The notes under the pieces: model-generated
Told to the model about the DNA's origin: nothing
The model's input: the letters and a program-made list of their open reading frames with translations, nothing else
The model's database searches: none
Program-made: the position numbers and the translations under genes
In this document: piece after piece, positions 12,057-21,634 of the stretch
Layout: each line of letters opens with the position of its first letter
How positions within the stretch are numbered: the stretch's first letter is position 1
From: Polynucleobacter hallstattensis
GTDB taxonomy: Bacteria > Pseudomonadota > Gammaproteobacteria > Burkholderiales > Burkholderiaceae
Length of the DNA stretch: 64,000 nt
Direction of reading: 5' to 3'
Assembly (NCBI RefSeq): GCF_018881835.1
Contig: NZ_JACVPO010000001.1
Location: 186,001 to 250,000, forward strand

Positions 12057-12971
12057 ATGCACGAAATTACATCCCTAGCCCCTCTTTTATCCCCCGAGGC
12101 CGACACAAGACGACGTTTTCTGGGTTTAGGCCTAGGTTTAGGGGCTTTCATTGGGGGCTCAAGCCTAACTGGGTGTAGCCTAATGAGTAGTCGCAAGCCT
12201 GTCATTGGCCTTGTCTTAGGGGCGGGTGCCGCCCGAGGTTTTGCCCATGTGGGCGTTATTAAAGCATTAGAAGCGCAAGGTATTCGACCCGATATCGTGG
12301 TCGGGAGCAGTGCCGGAAGCGTTATTGCGGCACTACTTGCCTCTGGCGCTACCGGAAATGAGCTCAATCGACTTGCCCTAAATCTTGATGAAGCAACCAT
12401 TGCCGACTGGGGACTCCCTTTTGCTGGGAGATTTGGTGGCCTGATTAAAGGGGACGCCCTTCAAAACATGGTGAATCGTGAAGTACAAAATAAATCTATC
12501 GAACAAATGCGCATACCCCTGGGAATTGTGGCGACTGAACTGCAATCAGGCAAAGGTATTTTATTTCGCTCTGGCAATACAGGTCTTGCGGTGCGCGCCT
12601 CCTGTAGCGTTCCAGGCGTATTCCAGCCAGCAGTTATCAGCGGCAAAGAGTATGTTGACGGCGGCTTAGTTGCTCCGATACCAGTGAGTTATGCCAGGCA
12701 GATGGGTGCAACACTACTGATTGCGGTCAACATCTCATCAGAACCCGTTCATCAAGATGCCAGCGGAACCTTTGGCGTGATGCAACAAACCATTTCCATC
12801 ATGCAGCGAAGTATTAATCAATATGAGCTCAAAAGTGCTGATATTGTGATCACACCCCTTCTTAAACAAATGAGTAGCGGCGACTTCAGATCCAGAAATG
12901 CTGCCATCCTTGCTGGTGAGGTTGCAGCACAAGAGCAAATGGCGCTAATTAAAGAGAAGCTAAAGAACTAG
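12057..12971 (+). CDS. Patatin-like phospholipase, probable lipoprotein (RssA type)
   Basis: I chose ATG 12057 (304 aa) over the in-frame GTG at 11931 because it gives a complete signal: RRRFLG at residues 18-23 (Tat-like), a hydrophobic stretch and lipobox LTGC with Cys40. An AAGGGAGG motif lies 17 bases upstream, which is rather far. The patatin core follows: oxyanion hole GAGAARG (about 55-61), nucleophile elbow GSSAG with Ser85, and catalytic Asp201 in VDGG. The family hydrolyses acyl esters of lipids. It is transcribed away from scpB and towards the NlpC/P60-like gene; the physiological substrate is unknown. Confidence 0.85.
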   Translation: MHEITSLAPLLSPEADTRRRFLGLGLGLGAFIGGSSLTGCSLMSSRKPVIGLVLGAGAARGFAHVGVIKALEAQGIRPDIVVGSSAGSVIAALLASGATGNELNRLALNLDEATIADWGLPFAGRFGGLIKGDALQNMVNREVQNKSIEQMRIPLGIVATELQSGKGILFRSGNTGLAVRASCSVPGVFQPAVISGKEYVDGGLVAPIPVSYARQMGATLLIAVNISSEPVHQDASGTFGVMQQTISIMQRSINQYELKSADIVITPLLKQMSSGDFRSRNAAILAGEVAAQEQMALIKEKLKN

Positions 12972-12989
12972 AAATACTTAGCCGACGGC

Positions 12990-13673
12990 CTAGAGACTGC
13001 GAGATTTACGCTTGAGTTTATTCACTTCATTCAACAACTCTTTACGCTCTGTATCACCCAAGTTGTCACTGCCGTCTAAGCGTCGAGCGCCATCAAAGCG
13101 CTTATCCCAATAAAGACTACCGAGATCGTCTACACGCACGCTGGTACCTTTGGATGGGGAATGAATAAATTTATTGTCACCCACATAAATGCCGACATGT
13201 GAGAAAGTTAAGCGCATGGTGTTGAAGAACACTAAATCGCCAGGCTGCAATTCTTCACGAGTAATCGGTTTGCCCACTCGGCTCATTTGAGTCGATTTGC
13301 GTGGCAATAAAAAGCCTAATTTATCTTTGAAGACGTAGCCAACAAAACTACTGCCATCCAAACCAGATTGCGGCAACTCTGCATCCCAGCGATAACGCAC
13401 ACCAATCACTTCCATAGCGCGGTTAATTAATTCATCTGATTTACCGGTAACTGAGTCTGCCAAACGATCTGACACGCGAGCGAAGTAAGACTTGCCTGCC
13501 TGAAACATCGTTTCTTTGGGAGTCTCCTTAGCAAGCTCTGCTGAGACGTCTTTTGCAGCATCAGCAACAGCATCCACAGCTCGTGCAGGATTGGCAAGCA
13601 ATGTGATGGCAAGCAGCGTAGCGATCGGCAGTTGCTTAACAATCGCTGGTAGGAGGTCTTTTTTAAGGGACAT
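12990..13673 (-). CDS. NlpC/P60-fold protein lacking the catalytic cysteine
   Basis: The 227-residue product has a signal peptide (about 1-32), a linker and a C-terminal NlpC/P60 domain (about 83-200). Recognisable parts are GVRYRW, ELQPGDLVFFNT, SHVGIYVG (His159) and FIHSP (His171). The family motif DCSGF is here DGSSF: Gly107 replaces the nucleophilic Cys. Active members cut peptide stems of peptidoglycan; this one is predicted to be unable to do so and may only bind cell wall or a partner. The reading frame is intact and the other motifs are kept, so decay seems unlikely. Confidence 0.85.
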   Translation of the reverse strand: MSLKKDLLPAIVKQLPIATLLAITLLANPARAVDAVADAAKDVSAELAKETPKETMFQAGKSYFARVSDRLADSVTGKSDELINRAMEVIGVRYRWDAELPQSGLDGSSFVGYVFKDKLGFLLPRKSTQMSRVGKPITREELQPGDLVFFNTMRLTFSHVGIYVGDNKFIHSPSKGTSVRVDDLGSLYWDKRFDGARRLDGSDNLGDTERKELLNEVNKLKRKSRSL

Positions 13674-13811
13674 CGAACCATTCTAGCAAAGAAGATTCAT
13701 TTCACCAAGCGCTAACCCTTAGGGTAACCCTTTGTTTTCTATAGCATATTTACCAATATGGGGCGTAAATGCACCACTTTAGTACCTTGCAGAGCCTATT
13801 TAACTCAGGTC

Positions 13812-15479
13812 TTAGCTCAGTTCAGCGGCTGCAAAAAGCTCTTTGGTGTAAGTCTGGCGAGGGTGCTTAATGAGGGTCTCGGTGTCACCGAACTCCACCA
13901 CTTTGCCTGCTTTGAGCACCATCACCTCATGCGACATCGCCCGTATGACCGCTAGATCATGACTAATCATCAAATAGGCTAGGTTGTATTTCTTCTGGAG
14001 CTCAGTCAGCAAAGCGAGCACCTGTTTTTGAATCGATACATCCAATGCTGAAGTTGGCTCATCGAGCACCAAGATCTGCGGCTTCAGAATCAGCGCACGA
14101 GCGATCGCAATACGCTGTCTCTGACCGCCAGAGAATTCATGGGGATAACGCGTAAGAGCGGAACGATCAATTCCCACTTCTCGCAAAATATCGAGGACGC
14201 GGGCTTCACGCTCCGCTGCAGATAAATTCGGAAAATGCACATCCAAACCCTCTGAAACAATTTGCATCACATCCATGCGCGGAGAAAGTGAGCCAAACGG
14301 ATCTTGAAAAATCACCTGCAAACTCGAGCGCATGACTCGGCGCTCTAGTGGTTTTAAATTTTGCCAATCCCTACCTAGCACATCTACTGTGCCCGTGATC
14401 TCTGCTGCAGAATCACCCAACAAGCCTAAAACTGCCATGCCTAAAGTGGTCTTACCTGAACCAGACTCGCCAATCACACCGATGGTTTGCCCCTGCTTCA
14501 GCTCAAAGCCGACCTTACGCAGGACTTGATGACGTGGGGACTTTTTAAACCAAGAAGTAGATTCTGTGCCTGGATAAGAAACGGATAAGCTCTCCGTCTT
14601 TAATAACACCGGTGCTAAAGGCATTACTGGCGCTAAAGCGCGCACGGGCGCGCTGTTTACCAATGCTTTTGTATAAGCGTTATCCGGATGTTCAAACACT
14701 TGCTTCGTAGATCCTAGCTCCATCAGGTTACCTTGATTTAATACGGCAACTCTTTGAGCAAAGTGTTTTACTAAATTCAGATCATGAGAGATCAACAGAA
14801 TCGCCATGCCACCATGATCCCTAGACTCTTCTTGCAACTCTTTGAGTAAATCCAATATTTGCAAACGCAAGCTAACATCCAAAGCGGTAGTCGGCTCATC
14901 TGCAATGAGTAATCGTGGTTTACAAGCTAACGCCATTGCAATCATGGCACGTTGACGCTGTCCACCAGATAGTTGGTGAGGATAAGAGTGAAAGCGTTTT
15001 TCTGGCTCCGGAATACCGGTTTTCTTGAGCAGTTCAATTGCAGCAGACATTGCGTCGGCCTTAGAAATCAATGGCTCATAAATCTGCACTGCCTCAATAA
15101 TCTGATTGCCGATAGTAAACAAAGGATTGAGCGCGGTCATTGGCTCCTGAAAGACCATGGCAATCTCACGACCACGAATTTCACGAATTGCTTGTATTGG
15201 TAGGTCTAGTAAATTCACTGAAGGATTGCTGGCATCTGTACTCTTGCCATTCCACAAAATTCGGCCAGATGTTTTTGCACCCTCAGGTTCAAGGCGCAGT
15301 GGCGCCAGAGCAGTCAGCGTCTTACCTGAACCAGACTCTCCAACTAAAGCAACGCGCTCACCCACGCCAATTTCTAGATCAAGATGGCTGACCGCAAATT
15401 TTTCGCGCCGACCTGAACCGAATGAGATTGAAAAATCTTCATAGCGCAGGAGTGGAGTTGCAGTTTTCACGGAACTCAT
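13812..15479 (-). CDS. yejF: Oligopeptide ABC transporter, dual ATP-binding protein YejF
   Basis: The 555-residue product is a tandem ABC ATPase. The first domain has Walker A GESGSGKT at 47-54, signature LSGGQRQR and Walker B LLIADEP. The second has Walker A GESGSGKT near 337, signature FSGGQRQR and Walker B ILVLDEP. It powers peptide import by the YejBE channel. Its start overlaps the yejE stop by 4 bases. It is the last gene of yejABEF. Confidence 0.95.
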   Translation of the reverse strand: MSSVKTATPLLRYEDFSISFGSGRREKFAVSHLDLEIGVGERVALVGESGSGKTLTALAPLRLEPEGAKTSGRILWNGKSTDASNPSVNLLDLPIQAIREIRGREIAMVFQEPMTALNPLFTIGNQIIEAVQIYEPLISKADAMSAAIELLKKTGIPEPEKRFHSYPHQLSGGQRQRAMIAMALACKPRLLIADEPTTALDVSLRLQILDLLKELQEESRDHGGMAILLISHDLNLVKHFAQRVAVLNQGNLMELGSTKQVFEHPDNAYTKALVNSAPVRALAPVMPLAPVLLKTESLSVSYPGTESTSWFKKSPRHQVLRKVGFELKQGQTIGVIGESGSGKTTLGMAVLGLLGDSAAEITGTVDVLGRDWQNLKPLERRVMRSSLQVIFQDPFGSLSPRMDVMQIVSEGLDVHFPNLSAAEREARVLDILREVGIDRSALTRYPHEFSGGQRQRIAIARALILKPQILVLDEPTSALDVSIQKQVLALLTELQKKYNLAYLMISHDLAVIRAMSHEVMVLKAGKVVEFGDTETLIKHPRQTYTKELFAAAELS

Positions 15480-16501
15480 GAACGGCCTCCACTCATCGCG
15501 CCCGACTTACGAGAATCAAAGGCATCGCGTAAGGCCTCACCCATAAAAGTGAGCAAGAGTAAGGTGGCCACTAAAACAACAAAGGTCGATAGTGAAATCC
15601 ACCACGCATCTAGGTTACTTTTGCCTTGAGAGAGCAATTCACCAAGACTCGGTGTTCCTGGTGGCACACCTAAACCTAGGAAATCTAAACTGGTGAGTGA
15701 CAAAATCGCCGCACTCATTCTGAAGGGGAGAAAGGTAATAACGGGCGTCAGACTGTTCGGCAAAATATGACGGCGCATGATTTGAAGATTGGTTAAGCCC
15801 AATGCTCGGGCTGCACGAACGTACTCTAGCGCGCGATTACGGAAGAACTCTGCACGTACATAGTCAGATAAACCCATCCAACCAAATGCCGCCAGCAAAA
15901 TAACCAAAAGCCAAATGCTTGGGTTAAAGATAGAGGCAAAGATGATGAGTAAATATAACTCTGGCATCGCCGACCAAATCTCAATTAAACGCTGAGAGAC
16001 CAAGTCAAACTTACCACCAAAAAATCCCATTAAAGAGCCGGTGATGATGCCCACACTCACGCCAACAATGGTGAGTGCCAAGCCAAACAAAATCGATAGG
16101 CGAAAGCCATAAATTAAACGAGATAAGACATCGCGCCCACGATCATCGGTTCCTAACCAGTTATCAAGCGATGGCGGTGCAGGATTAGGTACTTTTGAGA
16201 AGTAATTGAGGGTTTCATAGCTATAAGGGATTGGTGGATAAATTGCCCAATTACCATTGCTAGTAATGTTGTGACGAATATCCGGATCTAAAAAATCGGT
16301 TGGTGTCGCAAAGTCACCCCCAAACACTCGCTCAGGTTGTGACTTCACAATTGGGAAATAGAATTTTCCTTCGTATCGAACAACTAGGGGTTTGTCATTC
16401 GCAATCAGTTCAGCCCCCATGGAAAGGCCAAATAGGATCATAAAGATCCATAGACCGGCATAACCCATGCGACTATTTTTAAATCGATGCCAGCGACTCA
16501 T
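15476..16501 (-). CDS. yejE: Oligopeptide ABC transporter permease YejE
   Basis: The 341-residue inner-membrane protein has an N-terminal segment (MGYAGLWIFMILFGLSMGAE), a periplasmic loop and a DppC-type permease core with the EAA-loop-like stretch RAEFFRNRALEYVRAARALG. The motif LGTDDRGRDVLSRLIYGFR is typical of DppC/OppC permeases. It overlaps yejB and yejF by 4 bases on each side (ATGA), which shows tight coupling. Confidence 0.95.
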   Translation of the reverse strand: MSRWHRFKNSRMGYAGLWIFMILFGLSMGAELIANDKPLVVRYEGKFYFPIVKSQPERVFGGDFATPTDFLDPDIRHNITSNGNWAIYPPIPYSYETLNYFSKVPNPAPPSLDNWLGTDDRGRDVLSRLIYGFRLSILFGLALTIVGVSVGIITGSLMGFFGGKFDLVSQRLIEIWSAMPELYLLIIFASIFNPSIWLLVILLAAFGWMGLSDYVRAEFFRNRALEYVRAARALGLTNLQIMRRHILPNSLTPVITFLPFRMSAAILSLTSLDFLGLGVPPGTPSLGELLSQGKSNLDAWWISLSTFVVLVATLLLLTFMGEALRDAFDSRKSGAMSGGRS

Positions 16502-17574
16502 GAGCCACCTCCCGCACCAAACTGGATGCGTGGGTCAATGTAGACATAGCAAAGATCTGAAATCAACTTCGTAAACAAGCCGATCAGCGTAAAGAGATAG
16601 AGTGTTCCGAAAACCACTGGGTAGTCACGTCGCATAACGGACTCATAGGAAAGCAAACCGAGTCCATCTAAAGAAAATAGGGTTTCGATCAGTAGTGAGC
16701 CCGTAAAGAAGGCACCAATAAATGCCGCTGGAAAGCCAGTCACCAAAGGAAGGAGCGCATTGCGGAACACATGTTTCCATAGCACTTGCTTTTCGGTGAG
16801 ACCTTTGGCTCTCGCAGTTAATACATACTGCTTACGAATTTCCTCTAGGAAAGAGTTTTTAGTCAGCATGGTGATCACGGCAAAGCTACCTAAAACTGAA
16901 GCGGTAATTGGCAAAACTAAATGCCATAAATAATCCATGACCTTGCCTATCATGCTGAGCTCACTCCAGTTGTCTGAAGTCAGCCCTCGTAAGGGGAATA
17001 TCTGCAAGAAACTGCCGCCACCAAAAATGACGAGTAAAAGAACGCCCAATACAAAGCCTGGAATGGCATAACCCACCAGAATCATCGTGCTCGTTACCGC
17101 ATCAAAGCGAGAGCCATCTCTGACTGCTTTGGCTATACCCAAGGGTATCGATACTAAATACGTGAGAAAGAATGTCCATAGACCTATGCTGATAGAAACT
17201 GGTAATTTAGAAACCACCAACTGCCAAACACTTTGGTGTTGGTAGTAGCTCTGGCCCAAATCAAATTGCGCAAAACGCTTGAGCATCATGAAATAACGTT
17301 CTAGTGGCGGCTTATCAAAACCATATAAAGCCTTCACCTCAGCCAAGCGCTCAGCATCTACTCCTTGGCGGCCACGATAGTTGCTGCCACCACCAGAGGA
17401 CTCTGCTCCACTCACAGCTGCATCACCCTTACCCTTAAGCTCTAGCATCAATTGCTCAACTGGGCCGCCCGGTACAAATTGCACCACAGCAAATGTCAGA
17501 GTTAAAACACCCAACAAGGTAGGAATCATCAAGAGCACACGCTTGAAAATATAAGACCACATTTGCCCCTGCAT
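16498..17574 (-). CDS. yejB: Oligopeptide ABC transporter permease YejB
   Basis: I chose ATG 17574 (358 aa), giving MQGQMWSYIF. It overlaps the yejA stop as TAATG and has GAGGGGG 5 bases upstream. A longer frame from 17613 would overlap yejA by 40 bases. The product is a DppB-type permease: first membrane segment VLLMIPTLLGVLTLTFAVVQ, then RYFMMLKRFAQFDLGQSYY, with the EAA-loop region LTARAKGLTEKQVLWKHVFRN. It forms the peptide channel with YejE. Confidence 0.94.
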   Translation of the reverse strand: MQGQMWSYIFKRVLLMIPTLLGVLTLTFAVVQFVPGGPVEQLMLELKGKGDAAVSGAESSGGGSNYRGRQGVDAERLAEVKALYGFDKPPLERYFMMLKRFAQFDLGQSYYQHQSVWQLVVSKLPVSISIGLWTFFLTYLVSIPLGIAKAVRDGSRFDAVTSTMILVGYAIPGFVLGVLLLVIFGGGSFLQIFPLRGLTSDNWSELSMIGKVMDYLWHLVLPITASVLGSFAVITMLTKNSFLEEIRKQYVLTARAKGLTEKQVLWKHVFRNALLPLVTGFPAAFIGAFFTGSLLIETLFSLDGLGLLSYESVMRRDYPVVFGTLYLFTLIGLFTKLISDLCYVYIDPRIQFGAGGGS

Positions 17575-19445
17575 TAGCGCGCCCCCTCTTTCCACCAATT
17601 GAGCAGAATCCAAGATTCAGCGGTGTAATACAAAGGCGGTTCTGGGTAGCGCATCTCTTTACGATACGCGATTCGATGTGTCGGGTTGTACCACTGAGGA
17701 ATCACGTAGTAACTATTCCAAAGGACCCGGTCTAAAGCTCTAGTAGCTGCACGTAACTCTTCGCGAGTCTGAGCTTTCACAATCGCATCTACCAAAGCAT
17801 CAACTACGGGTGATTGGACCCCAATCACATTGTCAGAGCCTTTTTCTTTTGCGGCCTGACTACCAAAGCGATCCCATAATTCATTACCTGGGCTTTGTGA
17901 ATCAGGGAAACGAATAGTGGTCATATCAAAATCGTATTCATCCATGCGCTTTTGATGCAAAGCAAAGTCACTGGTCCGAATATCCACCTGAATGCCTAGC
18001 TTCTCTAAATTGCGAACGTAGGATGAAATCACTCTCAAGAAAAATGGGCCATCCTCGACCATCTCAAAACGAAATGGCTCGCCCTGCATATTGCGTAAGG
18101 CACCATCGCGATATTGCCAACCAGCCTGAGCCAATAAATCACGCGCCTTGCGAAGGTTTTGACGCAAGCTATCGGGTGAGGCGGTTGAGGGTGCGGCTGG
18201 CATTGCATCAAAGACGGCATCCTGCACCCACTGAGGATATTGCGCTTTTAGAGGCTTCAGTAATTTCAATTCCGCTTCAGTCGGCTTACGGGGACCATCA
18301 AAATTAGCACTCAGATCACTGTTCGTGAAGTAACTATTGATACGGCTATATTGCTCGAAGAAGAGTTGGCGGTTTAACCACTCAAAGTCAAGCGCATAAC
18401 CTAAGGCTTGTCGTACCCGTGGATCCTGAAAAATCGGTCGACGTACATTCATTGCAAAACCTTGCATGCCTGCGCCATTGTGATTTAAGAAGGCCTTCTT
18501 TTCTAAGGTGCCATCATTAAATCTAGGACCCACATAACTCTTAGCCCAATTCTTCGCGCGGTACTCCACTAATGCGTCAAACTCTCCAGCCTTAAAGGCC
18601 TCTAAACGAACAGCATCATCACTATAGAGTTTGTAGTTCACGCGATCAAAGTTGTAAAAACCAACACGGACATTGAGTGGCTTACCACTTTGACCAGCCC
18701 AGTAATTGGGGTTACGTTTAAAGATCATGGTCTTGCCAGCTTTATAAGACTCAATCACATACGGGCCGCTCGCTATCGGAGCTTCAAAGGTCAACTTATC
18801 AAATGGTGTAATCGTGCCATCGGGTTTCTTGCCCCAGTTGCGAGAGAAGACCGGTAAGGTGCCTACCATCACGGGTAATTCAGGATTGCGATTCTTAAAG
18901 TCAAAGCGGATTACGCGATCCGAGACGACTACCGCCTGCTTTACATCGGCATATACCGTTTTAAATTGTGGATTAGCAAGTGAGCTCATCAAAGTATCAA
19001 AGCTGTGCTTGACATCACTAGCCAAAATAGGATTGCCATCTGAAAACTTCGCCTCAGGACGAATCCGAAACACCACTGACATCTTGTCAGGCGCTACCGC
19101 AATATCTTCCGCAATCAAACCATAGGCACTCGAGACCTCATCAGCACTGCCAACTGCCAAAGACTCAAACATCAGCTGAGCGATACCAGGCGCAGTCACG
19201 CCACGTAGCGTAAATGGATTGAACTTATCAAAGCTCGTTCGGCGATCGGGGTTAGGTAAAGTTAAGGTGCCGCCCCTTGGCGCTTGGGGGTTAACGTAAT
19301 CAAAATGGCTAAATCCATCAGCGTATTTGGGCTTGCCATATTGAGCGATCCCCTGCGCACCATGAGCCGAATCAAGCACCACCCCAGCCAGAAGGGCTAA
19401 GAGAAGCAAATTGGGGATTTGGCGGATGGCGAGGGGCATGGGCAT
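17574..19445 (-). CDS. yejA: Oligopeptide ABC transporter periplasmic binding protein YejA
   Basis: The product is about 623 residues from ATG 19445; ATG 19439 and TTG 19469 are alternatives, and none has a clear ribosome binding site. A signal peptide (LLLLALLAGVVLDSAHGA) is followed by a family 5 extracellular solute-binding domain with GGTLTLPNPDRRTSFDKFNP and YVIESYKAGKTMIFKRNPNY. It captures oligopeptides in the periplasm for YejBEF. It is the first gene of the operon and is divergent from fabI across about 50 bases, so the two promoters must overlap or lie partly inside coding sequence. Confidence 0.93.
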   Translation of the reverse strand: MPMPLAIRQIPNLLLLALLAGVVLDSAHGAQGIAQYGKPKYADGFSHFDYVNPQAPRGGTLTLPNPDRRTSFDKFNPFTLRGVTAPGIAQLMFESLAVGSADEVSSAYGLIAEDIAVAPDKMSVVFRIRPEAKFSDGNPILASDVKHSFDTLMSSLANPQFKTVYADVKQAVVVSDRVIRFDFKNRNPELPVMVGTLPVFSRNWGKKPDGTITPFDKLTFEAPIASGPYVIESYKAGKTMIFKRNPNYWAGQSGKPLNVRVGFYNFDRVNYKLYSDDAVRLEAFKAGEFDALVEYRAKNWAKSYVGPRFNDGTLEKKAFLNHNGAGMQGFAMNVRRPIFQDPRVRQALGYALDFEWLNRQLFFEQYSRINSYFTNSDLSANFDGPRKPTEAELKLLKPLKAQYPQWVQDAVFDAMPAAPSTASPDSLRQNLRKARDLLAQAGWQYRDGALRNMQGEPFRFEMVEDGPFFLRVISSYVRNLEKLGIQVDIRTSDFALHQKRMDEYDFDMTTIRFPDSQSPGNELWDRFGSQAAKEKGSDNVIGVQSPVVDALVDAIVKAQTREELRAATRALDRVLWNSYYVIPQWYNPTHRIAYRKEMRYPEPPLYYTAESWILLNWWKEGAR

Positions 19446-19495
19446 ATATGCAACAATTGTAGATAGCAAATCATATTTGAAGCAAAGGACACTAT

Positions 19496-20281
19496 ATGGG
19501 CTTTCTCGCTGGCAAAAAAATTCTGATTACCGGCCTTCTTTCTAACCGCTCTATTGCCTACGGTATTGCCAAGGCATGCCACCGCGAAGGGGCTGAGCTG
19601 GCCTTTACCTACGTTGGCGAGCGCTTTAAAGACCGTATTGTCGATTTTGCTAAAGAATTCAATACCGAGCTGATTTTTGACTGCGACGTTGGCAGCGATG
19701 AGCAGATTTCTGCCCTTTTTAAGGATTTGGCTAAAACTTGGCCGCAGTTTGATGGCTTTGTCCATGCGATTGGATTTGCTCCACGTGAAGCCATTGCCGG
19801 AGATTTTTTAGAAGGCCTTTCGCGTGAAGGCTTCAAAATCGCTCATGACATCTCTGCCTATAGCTTCCCTGCGATGGCAAAAGAAGCTCTACCTATGTTG
19901 CGTGACAAATCTTCTTTATTGACGCTCACTTACCTAGGTAGCTTACGTAACGTTCCCAACTACAACACCATGGGACTTGCGAAGGCCTCACTAGAAGCCT
20001 CGGTACGCTATATCGCTGGCTCAGTAGGACCTAAAGGCATACGCGCTAACGGAATCTCTGCTGGCCCGATTAAAACTTTGGCTGCTGCTGGCATTAAAGG
20101 CTTCGGCAAGATTTTGGAAGCAGTTGAGCAAACTGCCCCAATGCGTCGCAATGTCACGATTGATGATGTTGGTAACACTGCTGCCTTCTTATTATCTGAT
20201 TTAGCAAATGGCATCACCGCTGAAATTATTTATGTCGACAACGGCTTTAGCCAAGTCGTTGGTGGAATGGAAGAAGTTTGA
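19496..20281 (+). CDS. fabI: Enoyl-[acyl-carrier-protein] reductase (NADH) FabI
   Basis: The 261-residue product is a FabI-type short-chain reductase. It has the nucleotide-binding start GKKILITGLLSNRSIAYGIA and the active-site set Tyr146, Tyr156 and Lys163 (YLG, then YNTMGLAKASLE), in the same numbering as E. coli FabI. It reduces trans-2-enoyl-ACP in the last step of each fatty-acid elongation cycle. Its stop overlaps the TTG start of the following chrA-like gene. Confidence 0.96.
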   Translation: MGFLAGKKILITGLLSNRSIAYGIAKACHREGAELAFTYVGERFKDRIVDFAKEFNTELIFDCDVGSDEQISALFKDLAKTWPQFDGFVHAIGFAPREAIAGDFLEGLSREGFKIAHDISAYSFPAMAKEALPMLRDKSSLLTLTYLGSLRNVPNYNTMGLAKASLEASVRYIAGSVGPKGIRANGISAGPIKTLAAAGIKGFGKILEAVEQTAPMRRNVTIDDVGNTAAFLLSDLANGITAEIIYVDNGFSQVVGGMEEV

Positions 20282-21603
20282 TCGTTCCACTGCGCGAGGC
20301 CCTGAAGTTTTGGGCCAAGCTGGGCTTTATTAGTTTTGGTGGGCCCGCAGGACAAATCGCAGTCCTTCATCAAGAGCTGGTTGAAAAGCGTCGCTGGATT
20401 TCAGAGCGGCGCTTTTTACATGCGCTCAACTATTGCATGTTGCTACCTGGACCTGAAGCGCAGCAGTTAGTCACTTATATCGGCTGGCTCATGCATCGCA
20501 CTTGGGGTGGCGTTATAGCAGGCACTCTCTTTGTTATGCCCTCTCTCTTTATCTTGATCGGCCTATCTTGGGTCTACCTCACCTTTGGCCAAGTACCCTG
20601 GATTGCCGCAATCTTTTTTGGCATCAAACCCGCTGTCACTGCAATCATCCTCCATGCAGCAGTTCGCATTGGTAAGCGCACGCTTCATAATCGAGTACTA
20701 CGTTCGATTGCGCTTGGATCCTTTTTGGCGGTCTTTGTTTTTAATTTGGCTTTCCCGATCATCGTGATCGTTGCTGCATTGATAGGCGTCTGGGGCGGTA
20801 GACGCTACCCAGAATATTTTCAGCAAATCGCTGCTCACGATAAATCAATAGAGATACACGCTCCCGCATTGATTGATGATCACACCCCTACTCCAGACCA
20901 CGCCAAGTTCTCTAAAAAGAAACTGGTACTGCATAGCTCAGTTGTTCTCGTGCTTTGGTTAATTCCATTTATTGCTCTAGCGCTGATCTTTGGCTGGAAA
21001 ACGCTCTACCCACAAATTGCCTGGTTCTTTACCAAAGCCGCCTTCCTCACCTTTGGTGGCGCTTATGCAGTTCTGCCATACGTGTACCAAGGTGCAGTAG
21101 ATCAATTCCACTGGCTTAGCGCTGGTCAGATGATGGATGGTTTAGCTCTCGGAGAAACCACTCCAGGACCCCTCATCATGGTGGTGGCTTTTGTTGGATA
21201 TCTCGCTGGCCACATTCAACATTTGATTGGCAATAGCAATCCGTTTTGGTTCGGAGTACTTGGAGCCTGTGTTGCCACCTGGTTTACTTTTTTACCTTCT
21301 TTTTTCCTCGTACTAGTCGGTGGTCCACTCATCGAATCCACGCATGGCAAGCTGAGCTTTACTGCACCTCTGACTACCATCTCTGCAGCAGTGGTTGGCG
21401 TCATCGCTAATCTAGGCCTGTTCTTTGCATATCACGTCTTTTTTCCACATGGTCTTGGCGGCTCAATCTCATGGATTTCGATTGTGATTACCCTGCTTGC
21501 AGCTTTGGCACTCTTTAAGTTTCAAAAAGGGGTGATTAGCGTCTTAACTGGCTCAGCTCTGGCCGGCTTACTGAGCTATTTGCTAGCCAGTTTATTGATC
21601 TAA
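20278..21603 (+). CDS. chrA: Chromate transporter family membrane protein (ChrA, two CHR domains)
   Basis: The 441-residue product has two homologous CHR halves, each opening with a FGG motif: KLGFISFGGPAGQIAVLHQE with MLLPGPEAQQL, and AAFLTFGGAYAVLPYVYQG with GETTPGPLIMV. About ten to twelve hydrophobic segments are visible. Long-chain CHR proteins export chromate by proton antiport in characterised cases; the native substrate may differ. The start is TTG at 20278, overlapping the fabI stop by 4 bases; no ATG lies upstream in frame. Coupling to fabI is probably positional, not functional. Confidence 0.88.
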   Translation: MIVPLREALKFWAKLGFISFGGPAGQIAVLHQELVEKRRWISERRFLHALNYCMLLPGPEAQQLVTYIGWLMHRTWGGVIAGTLFVMPSLFILIGLSWVYLTFGQVPWIAAIFFGIKPAVTAIILHAAVRIGKRTLHNRVLRSIALGSFLAVFVFNLAFPIIVIVAALIGVWGGRRYPEYFQQIAAHDKSIEIHAPALIDDHTPTPDHAKFSKKKLVLHSSVVLVLWLIPFIALALIFGWKTLYPQIAWFFTKAAFLTFGGAYAVLPYVYQGAVDQFHWLSAGQMMDGLALGETTPGPLIMVVAFVGYLAGHIQHLIGNSNPFWFGVLGACVATWFTFLPSFFLVLVGGPLIESTHGKLSFTAPLTTISAAVVGVIANLGLFFAYHVFFPHGLGGSISWISIVITLLAALALFKFQKGVISVLTGSALAGLLSYLLASLLI

Positions 21604-21634
21604 GTCCACTTAATCAGGGACTGAAATTGGCATA

